64,000 nt of DNA from the NCBI RefSeq assembly GCF_022637555.1, contig NZ_CP093342.1:1984001-2048000 (forward strand), in the 5' to 3' direction. Below the pieces are notes generated by a model. The model made no database searches, was not told the origin of the DNA, and was given only the letters and a program-made list of their open reading frames with translations. Shown one piece after another: positions 1 to 7,730 of this stretch; position 1 is the first letter of the stretch, and each line of letters opens with the position of its first letter. The position numbers and the translations under genes are program-made. This DNA comes from Microbacterium sp. H1-D42 (GTDB lineage: Bacteria; Actinomycetota; Actinomycetes; Actinomycetales; Microbacteriaceae).

Positions 1-430
1 CGCCGAGAGACGCGACCTGCCGCACCAGCGAACTCGACACCATCGCGTGCGACGGGTCTGGCAGCAGGAACACCGTCTCGATCCCGGCGAGGTGGCGGTT
101 CACGATCGCCATGGGCGATTCGTAGGCGACGTCGACCTGCGAGCGGATGCCCTTGACGAGCACCCCGGCATCGACATCACGCGCATAGTCGACGAGAAGT
201 CCCATGCTCCAGGAGCCGACGATGATGTGCCCTTCGATCCCGGCCTCGGCGATCGACTGCTCGAGCAGAGTCATCCGCTGCGCGATCGGCAGCATCGCCT
301 CTTTGCCGGGGTTGTGCACCACCAGCACATGCAGCTCGTCGTACAGACGCGCGGCACGGGAGATCACATCGAGGTGACCGAGAGTGGGCGGGTCGAAGGA
401 TCCTGGGACGACGGCGATCCGACTGTTCAC
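1..430 (-). CDS. coaD: Phosphopantetheine adenylyltransferase (partial, C-terminus off window)
   Basis: CoaD transfers AMP from ATP to 4'-phosphopantetheine, the penultimate step of coenzyme A synthesis in the cytosol. The first 143 residues are visible out of about 160 usual for the family. The nucleotidyltransferase signature [10 protein letters not shown] is at residues 10-19, and a conserved serine-rich segment ending in SSSLVRQV lies near the window edge. The start is a GTG at 430 with a GGAGGGAG ribosome-binding site about 6 bases upstream. It follows recG on the same strand with a 49-base gap and is probably co-transcribed with it. The window edge, not a mutation, truncates it. Confidence 0.93.
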   Translation of the reverse strand, partial: MNSRIAVVPGSFDPPTLGHLDVISRAARLYDELHVLVVHNPGKEAMLPIAQRMTLLEQSIAEAGIEGHIIVGSWSMGLLVDYARDVDAGVLVKGIRSQVDVAYESPMAIVNRHLAGIETVFLLPDPSHAMVSSSLVRQVASLG

Positions 431-479
431 TTCGACTCCCTCCGGCCGCTCACTGCGGCGCGCGATCACAGCCTATCGG

Positions 480-2651
480 TCAGTTCTTTGCAAGCGCCGC
501 ACGGTCGGATTCGCTGACGCGCCCCTCGATCGCCGCGCGCAGACCGGGATGGTCGGCCAGCGTTGGGTCCTGTTCGAGGATGCCCTCGGCGAGCTCGCGC
601 GCATGCGCGATGAGCCCGGCATCCTTCACCACGCGCAGCAGTCGCAGCGACGATTTGACCCCGGCCTGTGCGGCACCGAGCACGTCGCCCTCGCCGCGCA
701 GCTCGAGATCGACCTCGGCCAGTTCGAAGCCGTCGATGGTCGCCGCCACGGCCTCGACCCGTTCGCGCGCCAAAGACCCGACCTCGGCCTCTGTCACCAG
801 CAGACACAGCCCGGCGTGCTCACCTCGGCCCACCCGGCCACGCAGCTGGTGCAGCTGCGAGACACCGAAGCGATCGGCGTCCATGATCACCATCATCGAG
901 GCGTTCGGCACGTCGACGCCGACCTCGATGACGGTCGTCGCGATGAGCAGGTCGAGCTCGCCTCGGGCGAAGGCCTGCATGACCGCGTCCTTCTGCTCGG
1001 AGGGCATCTTGCCGTGCAGCACCGCCCGCCGCACCTGCGAGAGCACGGGGTGAGTGGCCAGCGTGGCGTCCAGCTGCACGACGCCCCACCTCGGTCCCTT
1101 GCCCTCGGCATCCGGTGGCGTCGCGTCGCCCGATTCCACCGCGTCCTTCTCGGTGTCGATCGCCGCGCACACGGCGAACACCTGCCGCCCCTTGGCGATC
1201 TCCTCGCCGGCGCGCTCCCACACCCGTCCGAACCACTCCGGCTTCTCGGCGAGGGGGGCGACGAAAGTCTGGATTCCGGCACGACCGGCCGGCATCGAGC
1301 GGATGACCGAGGTGTCGAGGTCGCCGAAGACCGTCATCGCGACCGTTCGAGGGATCGGCGTCGCCGTGAGCACGATCGCGTGCGGTGCGGTGCCCTTCGC
1401 CCGAAGCGTCTCGCGCTGCTCGACGCCGAAGCGGTGCTGCTCGTCGACGACGACGAGCGCGAGATCGGCGAAGGTCGTCTTCTCGGACAGCAGGGCATGA
1501 GTGCCGATGACGATCAGGGATTGACCCGAGGCCACCCGCAGAGCGGCTTTGCGTCGCATCGGCGCCGACATCTGGCCCGTGAGCAGCGTCGGGATGAGGT
1601 GAGCTGCGACGTCGGGCCCGAGCATCTTCGTGATCGATCGAAGGTGCTGCGCTGCGAGCACCTCGGTGGGGGCGATGAGCGCGGCCTGTCCCCCGGACTC
1701 GGCCACCTGCAGCATGGCGCGCAGCGCGACGAGCGTCTTGCCAGATCCGACCTCGCCCTGGATCAGCCGGTTCATCGGGCGGTCGGCCGTCAGATCTGCC
1801 GCGATCTCGGCGCCGACGCGCTGCTGATCGGCGGTGAGGGTGAACGGCAGGGTCGCGTCGAAGCGCTCCAGCAGCCCGCCCGGCGTCGCGTGCCGCGGCG
1901 TGGCGGTGAGTGCCCGCACCTGTTCACGCTGCTGCAGCAATGCAGCCTGCAGAGTGAGCGCCTCATGCGCCCGCAGAGTGCGCACGGCCGGGTCGATCTC
2001 GTCGCGTCGCTGTGGGCGGTGGATGCTGTCGATCGCCTGCCGTGCCGTCAGCAGCCCTTCCTGCTGCCGCAGGCCGTCCGGCAGCGGGTCCGGCACGTCG
2101 CCGAGCTTGTCGAGAACGGTGGCGATCATCTTCGCGAACTGCCAGCTCTGTACGGCGGAGGTGGCCGGGTAGATCGGGATCGGCACGTTCTTCAGCGAAT
2201 CGGCCTGCTTCTGGGCCGACTCGGTGTCTTCGAAGAGCTCGTAGTCGGGGTGCGCGAACTGCACGGTGTCGCGGAACATGCTGACCTTGCCCGAGAAGAT
2301 ACCGCGGCGTCCGACTGCCAGCTGCCCGGCACGCCAATTCGCGTGGTGCATGTCCTTCGCGAAGAACGTCAGCGACATCCTGCCGACACCGTCGCTGATC
2401 GTCACCTCGGTCATCGCTCCCCTGCGGTTGCGCATCTGCCGGGGAGTGGAAGAGACCACTTCGGCGACGATCGTGACGGTCTCGCCGATCGGCAGTTCGC
2501 TGATGGGGGTGAGTTCGCCGCGGTCGGCGTAGCGGCGTGGGTAGTGCCCCACCATCGCGCCGACCGTCGTCATGCCGAATGCCTTCTCGAGTGAGCGCGC
2601 TGTCGTCTTGCCGAGCGCTTCGGTGAGCGGCGTGTCGAGCGCGAAGACCAT
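480..2651 (-). CDS. recG: ATP-dependent DNA helicase RecG
   Basis: RecG is a superfamily 2 helicase that remodels stalled replication forks and branch-migrates Holliday junctions. The protein has 723 residues, the normal family length. An N-terminal wedge/OB-fold region is followed by the helicase core, with Walker A GEVGSGKT at residues 299-306, motif II DEQH at 403-406, and a conserved TATPIPRT segment after it. The ATG at 2651 is 6 bases from a TAGACT -10 box (2658-2663), so the transcript is probably leaderless. It is divergent from rsmD and upstream of coaD. Confidence 0.96.
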   Translation of the reverse strand: MVFALDTPLTEALGKTTARSLEKAFGMTTVGAMVGHYPRRYADRGELTPISELPIGETVTIVAEVVSSTPRQMRNRRGAMTEVTISDGVGRMSLTFFAKDMHHANWRAGQLAVGRRGIFSGKVSMFRDTVQFAHPDYELFEDTESAQKQADSLKNVPIPIYPATSAVQSWQFAKMIATVLDKLGDVPDPLPDGLRQQEGLLTARQAIDSIHRPQRRDEIDPAVRTLRAHEALTLQAALLQQREQVRALTATPRHATPGGLLERFDATLPFTLTADQQRVGAEIAADLTADRPMNRLIQGEVGSGKTLVALRAMLQVAESGGQAALIAPTEVLAAQHLRSITKMLGPDVAAHLIPTLLTGQMSAPMRRKAALRVASGQSLIVIGTHALLSEKTTFADLALVVVDEQHRFGVEQRETLRAKGTAPHAIVLTATPIPRTVAMTVFGDLDTSVIRSMPAGRAGIQTFVAPLAEKPEWFGRVWERAGEEIAKGRQVFAVCAAIDTEKDAVESGDATPPDAEGKGPRWGVVQLDATLATHPVLSQVRRAVLHGKMPSEQKDAVMQAFARGELDLLIATTVIEVGVDVPNASMMVIMDADRFGVSQLHQLRGRVGRGEHAGLCLLVTEAEVGSLARERVEAVAATIDGFELAEVDLELRGEGDVLGAAQAGVKSSLRLLRVVKDAGLIAHARELAEGILEQDPTLADHPGLRAAIEGRVSESDRAALAKN

Positions 2652-2725
2652 GATCCGAGTCTAGAGAGGGCGACGGACGTCCGACGATCGCCAGCACGCC
2701 CCCACGCGTGTCGTATCGTGAACGG
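2652..2725. promoter_or_regulatory. Divergent recG / rsmD promoter region, leaderless -10 boxes
   Basis: On the minus strand TAGACT (2658-2663) ends 6 bases before the recG ATG. On the plus strand TATCGT (2713-2718) ends 7 bases before a GTG at 2726. Both match the actinobacterial leaderless pattern in which the start codon is the transcription start. No convincing -35 hexamer is visible for either. Confidence 0.6.
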
Positions 2726-3316
2726 GTGACCAGGATCATCGCCGGCCGCGCCAGAGGCGCCAGACTCGAGGTGCCGAGCGCCGGCACGCGCCCCACGAGT
2801 GATCGGGTGCGCGAGTCGCTGTTCGGCGCGCTGGAGTCGATGGATGCCATCGACGGCGCCCGTGTGCTCGACCTCTATGCGGGCAGCGGTGCGCTGGGGC
2901 TGGAGGCCTGGAGCAGAGGGGCAGCGGCGGTCGAGCTCGTCGAACTGTCCCGTCCAGCAGCCACCGCCGTCGGGCGCAACGCTGGTGTGGTGGCGAAAGC
3001 CATGGGCGTGCCGGCCTCGGCGAAGATTCACCAGAGCGGCGTGCGGCAGTATCTCGCCCGGGCGAGGGGACCTTTTGACCTGGTGTTCAGCGATCCGCCG
3101 TACGACCTCGAGGACGCGGCCATGACCGCGGACCTCGAAGCGCTGGTTCCGCTGTTGAGCGAGGATGCCGTGGTGGTCATCGAACGAGGCAAGCGCGCGA
3201 CACCGCCAGAGCTGGAACATGCCGGCCTGGAGTTGCTGCGGAGCAAGACCTACGGCGACACGACGCTGTGGTGGGCGACGCCCGCCGGTGAACAGCCACT
3301 GGCGTATCGCGACTAG
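2726..3316 (+). CDS. rsmD: 16S rRNA (guanine(966)-N(2))-methyltransferase RsmD
   Basis: RsmD methylates G966 of 16S rRNA during 30S assembly. The product is 196 residues. The SAM-binding segment VLDLYAGSGALGLE and the catalytic motif SDPPY are both present. A GTG at 2708 is also in frame, but I chose the GTG at 2726 because it sits 7 bases after the TATCGT -10 box and the protein then begins VTRIIAG, as RsmD family members do. Its TAG stop shares the palindrome CTAG with the stop of the convergent thiL gene. Confidence 0.93.
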   Translation: MTRIIAGRARGARLEVPSAGTRPTSDRVRESLFGALESMDAIDGARVLDLYAGSGALGLEAWSRGAAAVELVELSRPAATAVGRNAGVVAKAMGVPASAKIHQSGVRQYLARARGPFDLVFSDPPYDLEDAAMTADLEALVPLLSEDAVVVIERGKRATPPELEHAGLELLRSKTYGDTTLWWATPAGEQPLAYRD

Positions 3317-4317
3317 AGCGCGCCGTCCCAGTCCCGATACGGGTCCCAGCCGGCGTGTGTGATGGGTGCCCCATCGACGAGCACGCCATCCGCCGCGCGA
3401 GCGGTGACGACACCGAGGCGGTGGAATCCCTCCGGCAGCACTCCGGGCGGGAACGTCGCCAGCAGTCCGTGATCCTCTCCCCCGCCGATGGCACGCTCGC
3501 GGTCGGCCGCGAAGGCGAGTGCATCCAGTGCTGCGCCATCCAGAGCGAGCGTCACGCCCGAGGCATCCGCCAGCCGCGCGGCATCCAGAGCGAGGCCGTC
3601 GGAGACATCCATCATGGCGGTCGCCCCGGCTTCCGCCGCGACCGGACCGAGCGCGATGGGAGGTGCAGGACGCAGCTGCCTGTCGAGGGCGTGCCGCTGC
3701 GCAGCATCCAATTCGCTCCGCTCCACCGCCACCGGCGTCTCCCCCGCGCGGAAGCGCGCGAACAGCAGCGCCAGTCCTGCCGCCGCCGCACCCAGCTCGC
3801 CCGCCAGCGCGACCACGTCGCCCGGCCTGGCGCCAGCGCGGGTCACGGCGTCCCGCCCGTCGAGGTCGCCGAGCGCGGTCACCGCGATCAGCAGCAGCTC
3901 CGACACGGTGAGGTCGCCACCGACGACTGAGCATCCGGGGGCGAGCGCTGCGCATGCCTCACGGAACCCGTCGGCCATCTGCTCGACGAACGACAGCCGG
4001 GTGCTGCGCGGCACGGCCAGCGAGACCAGCAGACCGGTGGGCACCGCGCCCATGGCAGCGATGTCGGCGAGGTTGACGGCGGCGGCCTTCCAGCCGAGGT
4101 CGTAACCGCTCGACCAGGCGGTGCGGAAGTCCGGCCCTTCGACGAGGGTGTCAGCGGTCGCGACGACCGACCGTGACGGTGCCGCGATCACTGCGGCGTC
4201 ATCCCCCGGCCCGAGGATCGTATTTGCGGCCGGCGCCGTGCGTGCAAGGATCGCGCGGAGCACCGTCCCCTCAGAGATGTCGCCGATGCGCTGGTCGTCG
4301 TCCGGAGCGGATGCCAT
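3313..4317 (-). CDS. thiL: Thiamine-monophosphate kinase
   Basis: ThiL phosphorylates thiamine monophosphate to the cofactor thiamine diphosphate. The product is 334 residues, a normal length. It shows the AIR synthase-like fold signatures: GPGDDAAV near residue 37, a DTLVEGPDF segment, VVGGDLTVS, and the Mg/ATP loop MMDVSDGLALD. An upstream in-frame start at 4374 would add 19 non-family residues. The ATG at 4317 is 7 bases after a TACCGT -10 box, which fixes it as a likely leaderless start. No other thi gene and no TPP riboswitch are visible nearby. Confidence 0.93.
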   Translation of the reverse strand: MASAPDDDQRIGDISEGTVLRAILARTAPAANTILGPGDDAAVIAAPSRSVVATADTLVEGPDFRTAWSSGYDLGWKAAAVNLADIAAMGAVPTGLLVSLAVPRSTRLSFVEQMADGFREACAALAPGCSVVGGDLTVSELLLIAVTALGDLDGRDAVTRAGARPGDVVALAGELGAAAAGLALLFARFRAGETPVAVERSELDAAQRHALDRQLRPAPPIALGPVAAEAGATAMMDVSDGLALDAARLADASGVTLALDGAALDALAFAADRERAIGGGEDHGLLATFPPGVLPEGFHRLGVVTARAADGVLVDGAPITHAGWDPYRDWDGAL

Positions 4318-4340
4318 GTCGACAACGGTAGCCTGGAACC
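4318..4340. promoter_or_regulatory. Overlapping divergent -10 boxes for thiL and the DUF3515 gene
   Basis: Only 23 bases separate the two start codons. The minus-strand -10 box TACCGT occupies 4325-4330 and the plus-strand -10 box TAGCCT occupies 4329-4334, so they share two bases. Each is 6-7 bases from its start codon. The two promoters cannot be bound by RNA polymerase at the same time. Confidence 0.55.
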
Positions 4341-4829
4341 ATGCTCCGTCGTCTCGCCCTGACCGCGGGCGCACTGTCCGCCGGCACCATCATGCTTCTC
4401 GCCCTCACCGGCTGCTCGAGCACGGTGGCCCTTGAGCCCGCGGCGGATGCGAACAACCCGCTCTGCGCAGAGGTCAGCGTGCGTCTGCCGGATGCTGTCG
4501 CCGGAGAGGATCGCCGCTGGACCGATGCCCAGGCCACCGGCGCCTACGGCGACCCGACCAGTGTCATCGTCTCCTGCGGCGTCAAGGTTCCCGGCCCCAC
4601 CAGCACCCTCCAGTGCATCACTCTGGAAGGCATCGACTGGCTCGTCGACGAATCACAGTCGCCGAACATGCGCATGACGACCTACGGGCGCGACCCCGCT
4701 GTGCAGGTGTTCGTCGACACCGAGGTCGTCAGCGCGAACGAGGCGCTCTCGAACAGCGGCATCGTCTCGGGCATCCGCATGATCCCCGCGACGAGCGCGT
4801 GCACCGAGGCGAACGAACTGCCTGAGTGA
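4341..4829 (+). CDS. DUF3515-family lipoprotein
   Basis: This is a 162-residue predicted lipoprotein of unknown function, resembling the actinobacterial DUF3515 family. A signal peptide ends in the lipobox LALTGC with the lipid-modified Cys at residue 25, so the mature protein should be anchored to the outer face of the membrane. Three further cysteines (in LCAEV, VSCGV and LQCIT) and one near the C-terminus could form disulfides. The ATG at 4341 is 6 bases after TAGCCT, suggesting a leaderless transcript. It lies between thiL and ddl, an arrangement I associate with Microbacteriaceae. Confidence 0.8.
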   Translation: MLRRLALTAGALSAGTIMLLALTGCSSTVALEPAADANNPLCAEVSVRLPDAVAGEDRRWTDAQATGAYGDPTSVIVSCGVKVPGPTSTLQCITLEGIDWLVDESQSPNMRMTTYGRDPAVQVFVDTEVVSANEALSNSGIVSGIRMIPATSACTEANELPE

Positions 4830-4862
4830 CCTACCCAGGGTTCCCGGCCCCGGGAGCAGCGC

Positions 4863-5951
4863 TCAGCGCTGCAGCCCGGCCTCGATCAGCTCGGTGATGA
4901 GCTCGCTGTAGCTCAGCCCCGAGGCGATCCAGCACTTCGGGAACATCGAGATCGGCGTGAATCCGGGCATGGTGTTCAGCTCGTTCACGACCAGCTCGCC
5001 CTCGGGCGTCACGAAGAAGTCGACCCGCGCGAGGCCCTTGCCGTCAACAGCCTCGAACGCCCGTACAGCGGCGTCCTGCAGCGCGGCGATCAGCGGCTCG
5101 TCGACCTCCGCAGGGCAGACGATGTCGACGCCGTCGCCGCCGAGGTACTTGCCCTCGAAGTCGTAGAAGCTGCGCGAGGTCAGCACGACCTCGCCCGGCA
5201 GCGAGGCCCGCGCCCGCGCGCCGTCGCGGCCGGCCAGCACACCGACCTCGATCTCACGGCCGGTGACCTTGGTCTCGACGAGCACCTTCTCGTCCTCGGC
5301 GAACGCGATCCGAAGCGCCTCGTCGAGCCCCGCACCGTCGTCGACGCGCGAGACGCCGACGCTCGAGCCGGCGCTGGCCGGCTTGACGAAGACGACATCG
5401 CCGAGCGCCTCCACAGCGGCGCGAATGCGCTCGGGATCGGCGTCCCATTCCACCTGGCGCACCGTGATGCCAGGCGCGACGGCGATTCCGGCTGCCGACA
5501 GTGCGAGCTTGGTGAAGTGCTTGTCGAGGCACACCGCTGAGTCGAGGATCCCTCCACCCGCGTACGGCACCTCGATCACGTCGAAGAAGCCCTGGATCGC
5601 GCCGTCCTCGCCGTGCAGTCCGTGCAGCAGCGGCAGGACCACATCGATCTCTCCGAGGTCGATGGTCGAGCCGTCCGGAGCGGCGACGCGCAGCATCCGA
5701 TCTCCGCCGGGTTCGGGCCAGCGCACCCTGGTGCCGTTGTCGATCACCTCGGGAAGGTGTTCCGCATCGAGCGGGAACTTCTCGGGACGGTCCTCCTCGA
5801 GCACGAACGCGCCCTCGCGCGTGATCCCGACCGGGATCACCGTGTACCGCTCGCGGTCAATCGCTCCCAGCACTCCGCCCGCCGTTGCGGAACTGATCGA
5901 ATGCTCGCTGGAACGCCCGCCGAAGAGCACCACCACCGTCTGCTTGTCCAT
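4863..5951 (-). CDS. ddl: D-alanine--D-alanine ligase
   Basis: Ddl joins two D-alanines with ATP to make the peptidoglycan precursor dipeptide. The product is 362 residues and has the ATP-grasp layout. VVVLFGGRSSEHS is at the N-terminus, HGLHGEDGAIQG is the substrate loop, and VNELNTMPGFT carries the metal-binding Glu/Asn near the C-terminus. The ATG at 5951 is preceded by an AGGAGAG ribosome-binding site that lies inside the upstream gpsA frame. The gene is the last of the leftward murA-plsC-gpsA-ddl run. Confidence 0.95.
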   Translation of the reverse strand: MDKQTVVVLFGGRSSEHSISSATAGGVLGAIDRERYTVIPVGITREGAFVLEEDRPEKFPLDAEHLPEVIDNGTRVRWPEPGGDRMLRVAAPDGSTIDLGEIDVVLPLLHGLHGEDGAIQGFFDVIEVPYAGGGILDSAVCLDKHFTKLALSAAGIAVAPGITVRQVEWDADPERIRAAVEALGDVVFVKPASAGSSVGVSRVDDGAGLDEALRIAFAEDEKVLVETKVTGREIEVGVLAGRDGARARASLPGEVVLTSRSFYDFEGKYLGGDGVDIVCPAEVDEPLIAALQDAAVRAFEAVDGKGLARVDFFVTPEGELVVNELNTMPGFTPISMFPKCWIASGLSYSELITELIEAGLQR

Positions 5952-6987
5952 GATTGGTTCTCTCCTCCTGCGGAGTGTCGTCGTCGGTGGTGAGGTGCGG
6001 GGCGATGTCGCGCGGGTCGAGGCGCCCGTCGAGCACCATCTTCACCTGCTCGACGATCGGCATGTGCACCTCGGACTCGTGCGCCAGCTGCAGCACCGGC
6101 GCGACCGACGCGAGTCCCTCGGCGGTCTGCTCCATCTGCTTGATGACGTCCTGAAAGCTGTAGCCCTGTCCGAGCAGGCGCCCCGCTGTGTTGTTGCGGC
6201 TGAGCGGCGACTGGCACGTCGCGATCAGGTCGCCGAGGCCGGCGAGCCCCTGCAGGGTCTCGGGCTGCGCGCCGTTCGCGACGGCGAAGTCCGTCATCTC
6301 CACAAGGCCCCGCGTGATGATCGAGGCTTTGGTGTTCTCGCCGTAGCCGACACCGTCGACGATGCCGATCGCGACCGCGATGAGGTTCTTCAGCACGCCG
6401 CCGAACTCGGTGCCGATCACGTCCGTGTTCACGAACGAGCGGAAGTACTTGTTGCGGGCTGTGCGGGCGACAGCATCCGCCGTCTCCTGACTGCGCGACG
6501 CGATCACCGCCGCCGTCGGCTGCTCGCGCGCGATCTCGAGAGCGAGGTTCGGCCCGGATGCCACTGCGATCCGGTCCGGATCGCACCGCAGCTCCTGCTC
6601 GATCACCTGGCTCATCCGCAGCCCCGTCGAGCGCTCCACGCCCTTCATCAGACTGATGATGGGGGCGTCGCTCTCGGTCAGCAGCGGCCTGATGGCCTTC
6701 AGGTTCTCGCGCAGCGACTGGCTGGGCACCGACAGGTAGATCTGATCTGCGCCTTCCAGCGCGCGGGCGATCTCGTGCGTGGCCATCATGCTGCGCGGCA
6801 GGTTGATGCCAGGCAGGTACTTGGAGTTACGCTTCGCTTCTGAGATCTCCAGAGCCAGCTCAGGGCGACGAGCCCACATGGTCACCTGGGATCCGCCGTC
6901 GGCGAGGATCTTCCCGAACGTAGTGCCCCAGCTGCCCGCGCCGATGATGGTGGCGCGCGTGGTGACATCGGTCCGCTTACGGTTCAA
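5857..6987 (-). CDS. gpsA: NAD(P)H-dependent glycerol-3-phosphate dehydrogenase
   Basis: GpsA reduces dihydroxyacetone phosphate to sn-glycerol 3-phosphate for phospholipid synthesis. The dinucleotide-binding motif GAGSWGTTFG is at the N-terminus, and the catalytic segment GGVLKNLIAVAIGI is present. The product is 376 residues against about 330-340 usual. The extra C-terminal tail runs 95 bases into ddl in another frame before a stop appears. The only start codon ahead of the GxGxxG motif is a TTG at 6987, which overlaps the plsC end by 11 bases and suggests translational coupling. Confidence 0.92.
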   Translation of the reverse strand: MNRKRTDVTTRATIIGAGSWGTTFGKILADGGSQVTMWARRPELALEISEAKRNSKYLPGINLPRSMMATHEIARALEGADQIYLSVPSQSLRENLKAIRPLLTESDAPIISLMKGVERSTGLRMSQVIEQELRCDPDRIAVASGPNLALEIAREQPTAAVIASRSQETADAVARTARNKYFRSFVNTDVIGTEFGGVLKNLIAVAIGIVDGVGYGENTKASIITRGLVEMTDFAVANGAQPETLQGLAGLGDLIATCQSPLSRNNTAGRLLGQGYSFQDVIKQMEQTAEGLASVAPVLQLAHESEVHMPIVEQVKMVLDGRLDPRDIAPHLTTDDDTPQEERTNHGQADGGGALRRAFQRAFDQFRNGGRSAGSD

Positions 6988-7726
6988 GGCGCCCCGTCTC
7001 GTTCTGTCCGTGCTGTGCCGGGTTCCAGCGGGTCGCAGGCGCCTTCTCGCCGCGCAGCTCTTCGAGCAGCGCGGTGATCGCGGCCATCAGGCGGTCATTC
7101 GCCTCATTCAGCACACCGGGCTCCCCCGCGCGCCCGCGCAGGTCTGTGAGGTCGACAGGGTCGCCGAACAGCACGCGGACCGGCTTGCGCAGCGGCCACA
7201 GGCTCAGTCCCTTCTGGTACCGCCCCATGATCTCCTGCGTGCCCCACTGGGCCACCGGGATCAGCGGGATGTCGCCGGAGAGGGCGAGGCGCACCGCACC
7301 CGACTTGCCGCGCATCGGCCACAGGTCGGGGTCACGGGTCAGCGTCCCCTCCGGGTACACGATCACCCCGCGGCCGTGCTCGACGAGCTCTTTGGACTGC
7401 GCCAGCGTCTGCTTCGCCGCCGCGGCGGAAGACGAGCGTGCGACCGGGATCATGCCGGTCTTCTTCAGTACCCAGCCGACCACCGGCACGCGGAACAGGC
7501 TCTCCTTCGCCATGAACCGCGGAAGGCGACCGGTGCGGAACACCGCCAGGGCGACGATCAGCGGGTCGAACTCCGAGTAGTGGTTCGGCGCGAGCACGAA
7601 TGCTCCCTGCCGCGGCAGCTTCTCGTCGTGGATCGCGATCACCTTGGCGATCAGCGACAGGATCGGCACGACGACAGCCGCGAGCGGCCAGAACATGCTG
7701 GGGTGGCTGCGTTCGGATCTTGCCAT
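6977..7726 (-). CDS. plsC: 1-acyl-sn-glycerol-3-phosphate acyltransferase
   Basis: This membrane-associated acyltransferase makes phosphatidic acid from lysophosphatidic acid. The product is 249 residues. The family motifs are visible in order: NHYSEFD (the H-x4-D catalytic pair), a phosphate-binding region, and PEGTLTRD. An N-terminal hydrophobic stretch (WPLAAVVVPILSLIA) could anchor it. An in-frame start at 7813 lies inside murA. The ATG at 7726 was chosen because it is 4 bases after the murA stop. The context with gpsA supports a role in phospholipid synthesis. Confidence 0.88.
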   Translation of the reverse strand: MARSERSHPSMFWPLAAVVVPILSLIAKVIAIHDEKLPRQGAFVLAPNHYSEFDPLIVALAVFRTGRLPRFMAKESLFRVPVVGWVLKKTGMIPVARSSSAAAAKQTLAQSKELVEHGRGVIVYPEGTLTRDPDLWPMRGKSGAVRLALSGDIPLIPVAQWGTQEIMGRYQKGLSLWPLRKPVRVLFGDPVDLTDLRGRAGEPGVLNEANDRLMAAITALLEELRGEKAPATRWNPAQHGQNETGRLEP

Positions 7727-7730
7727 CAGA

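Noticed and set aside
384..2594. A 736-codon open frame on the plus strand opposite recG
   Set aside because: It is antisense to a clear RecG and shows no domain. GC-rich third positions create long open frames in the opposite strand.
4318..4340. A TPP riboswitch upstream of thiL
   Set aside because: The start codon is predicted at the transcription start, so there is no leader RNA.
4856..4872. GCAGCGC / GCGCTGC inverted repeat at the ddl stop codon as a terminator
   Set aside because: The stem is only 7 bp, overlaps the ddl coding end and has no T-tract. It may be coincidence in GC-rich sequence.
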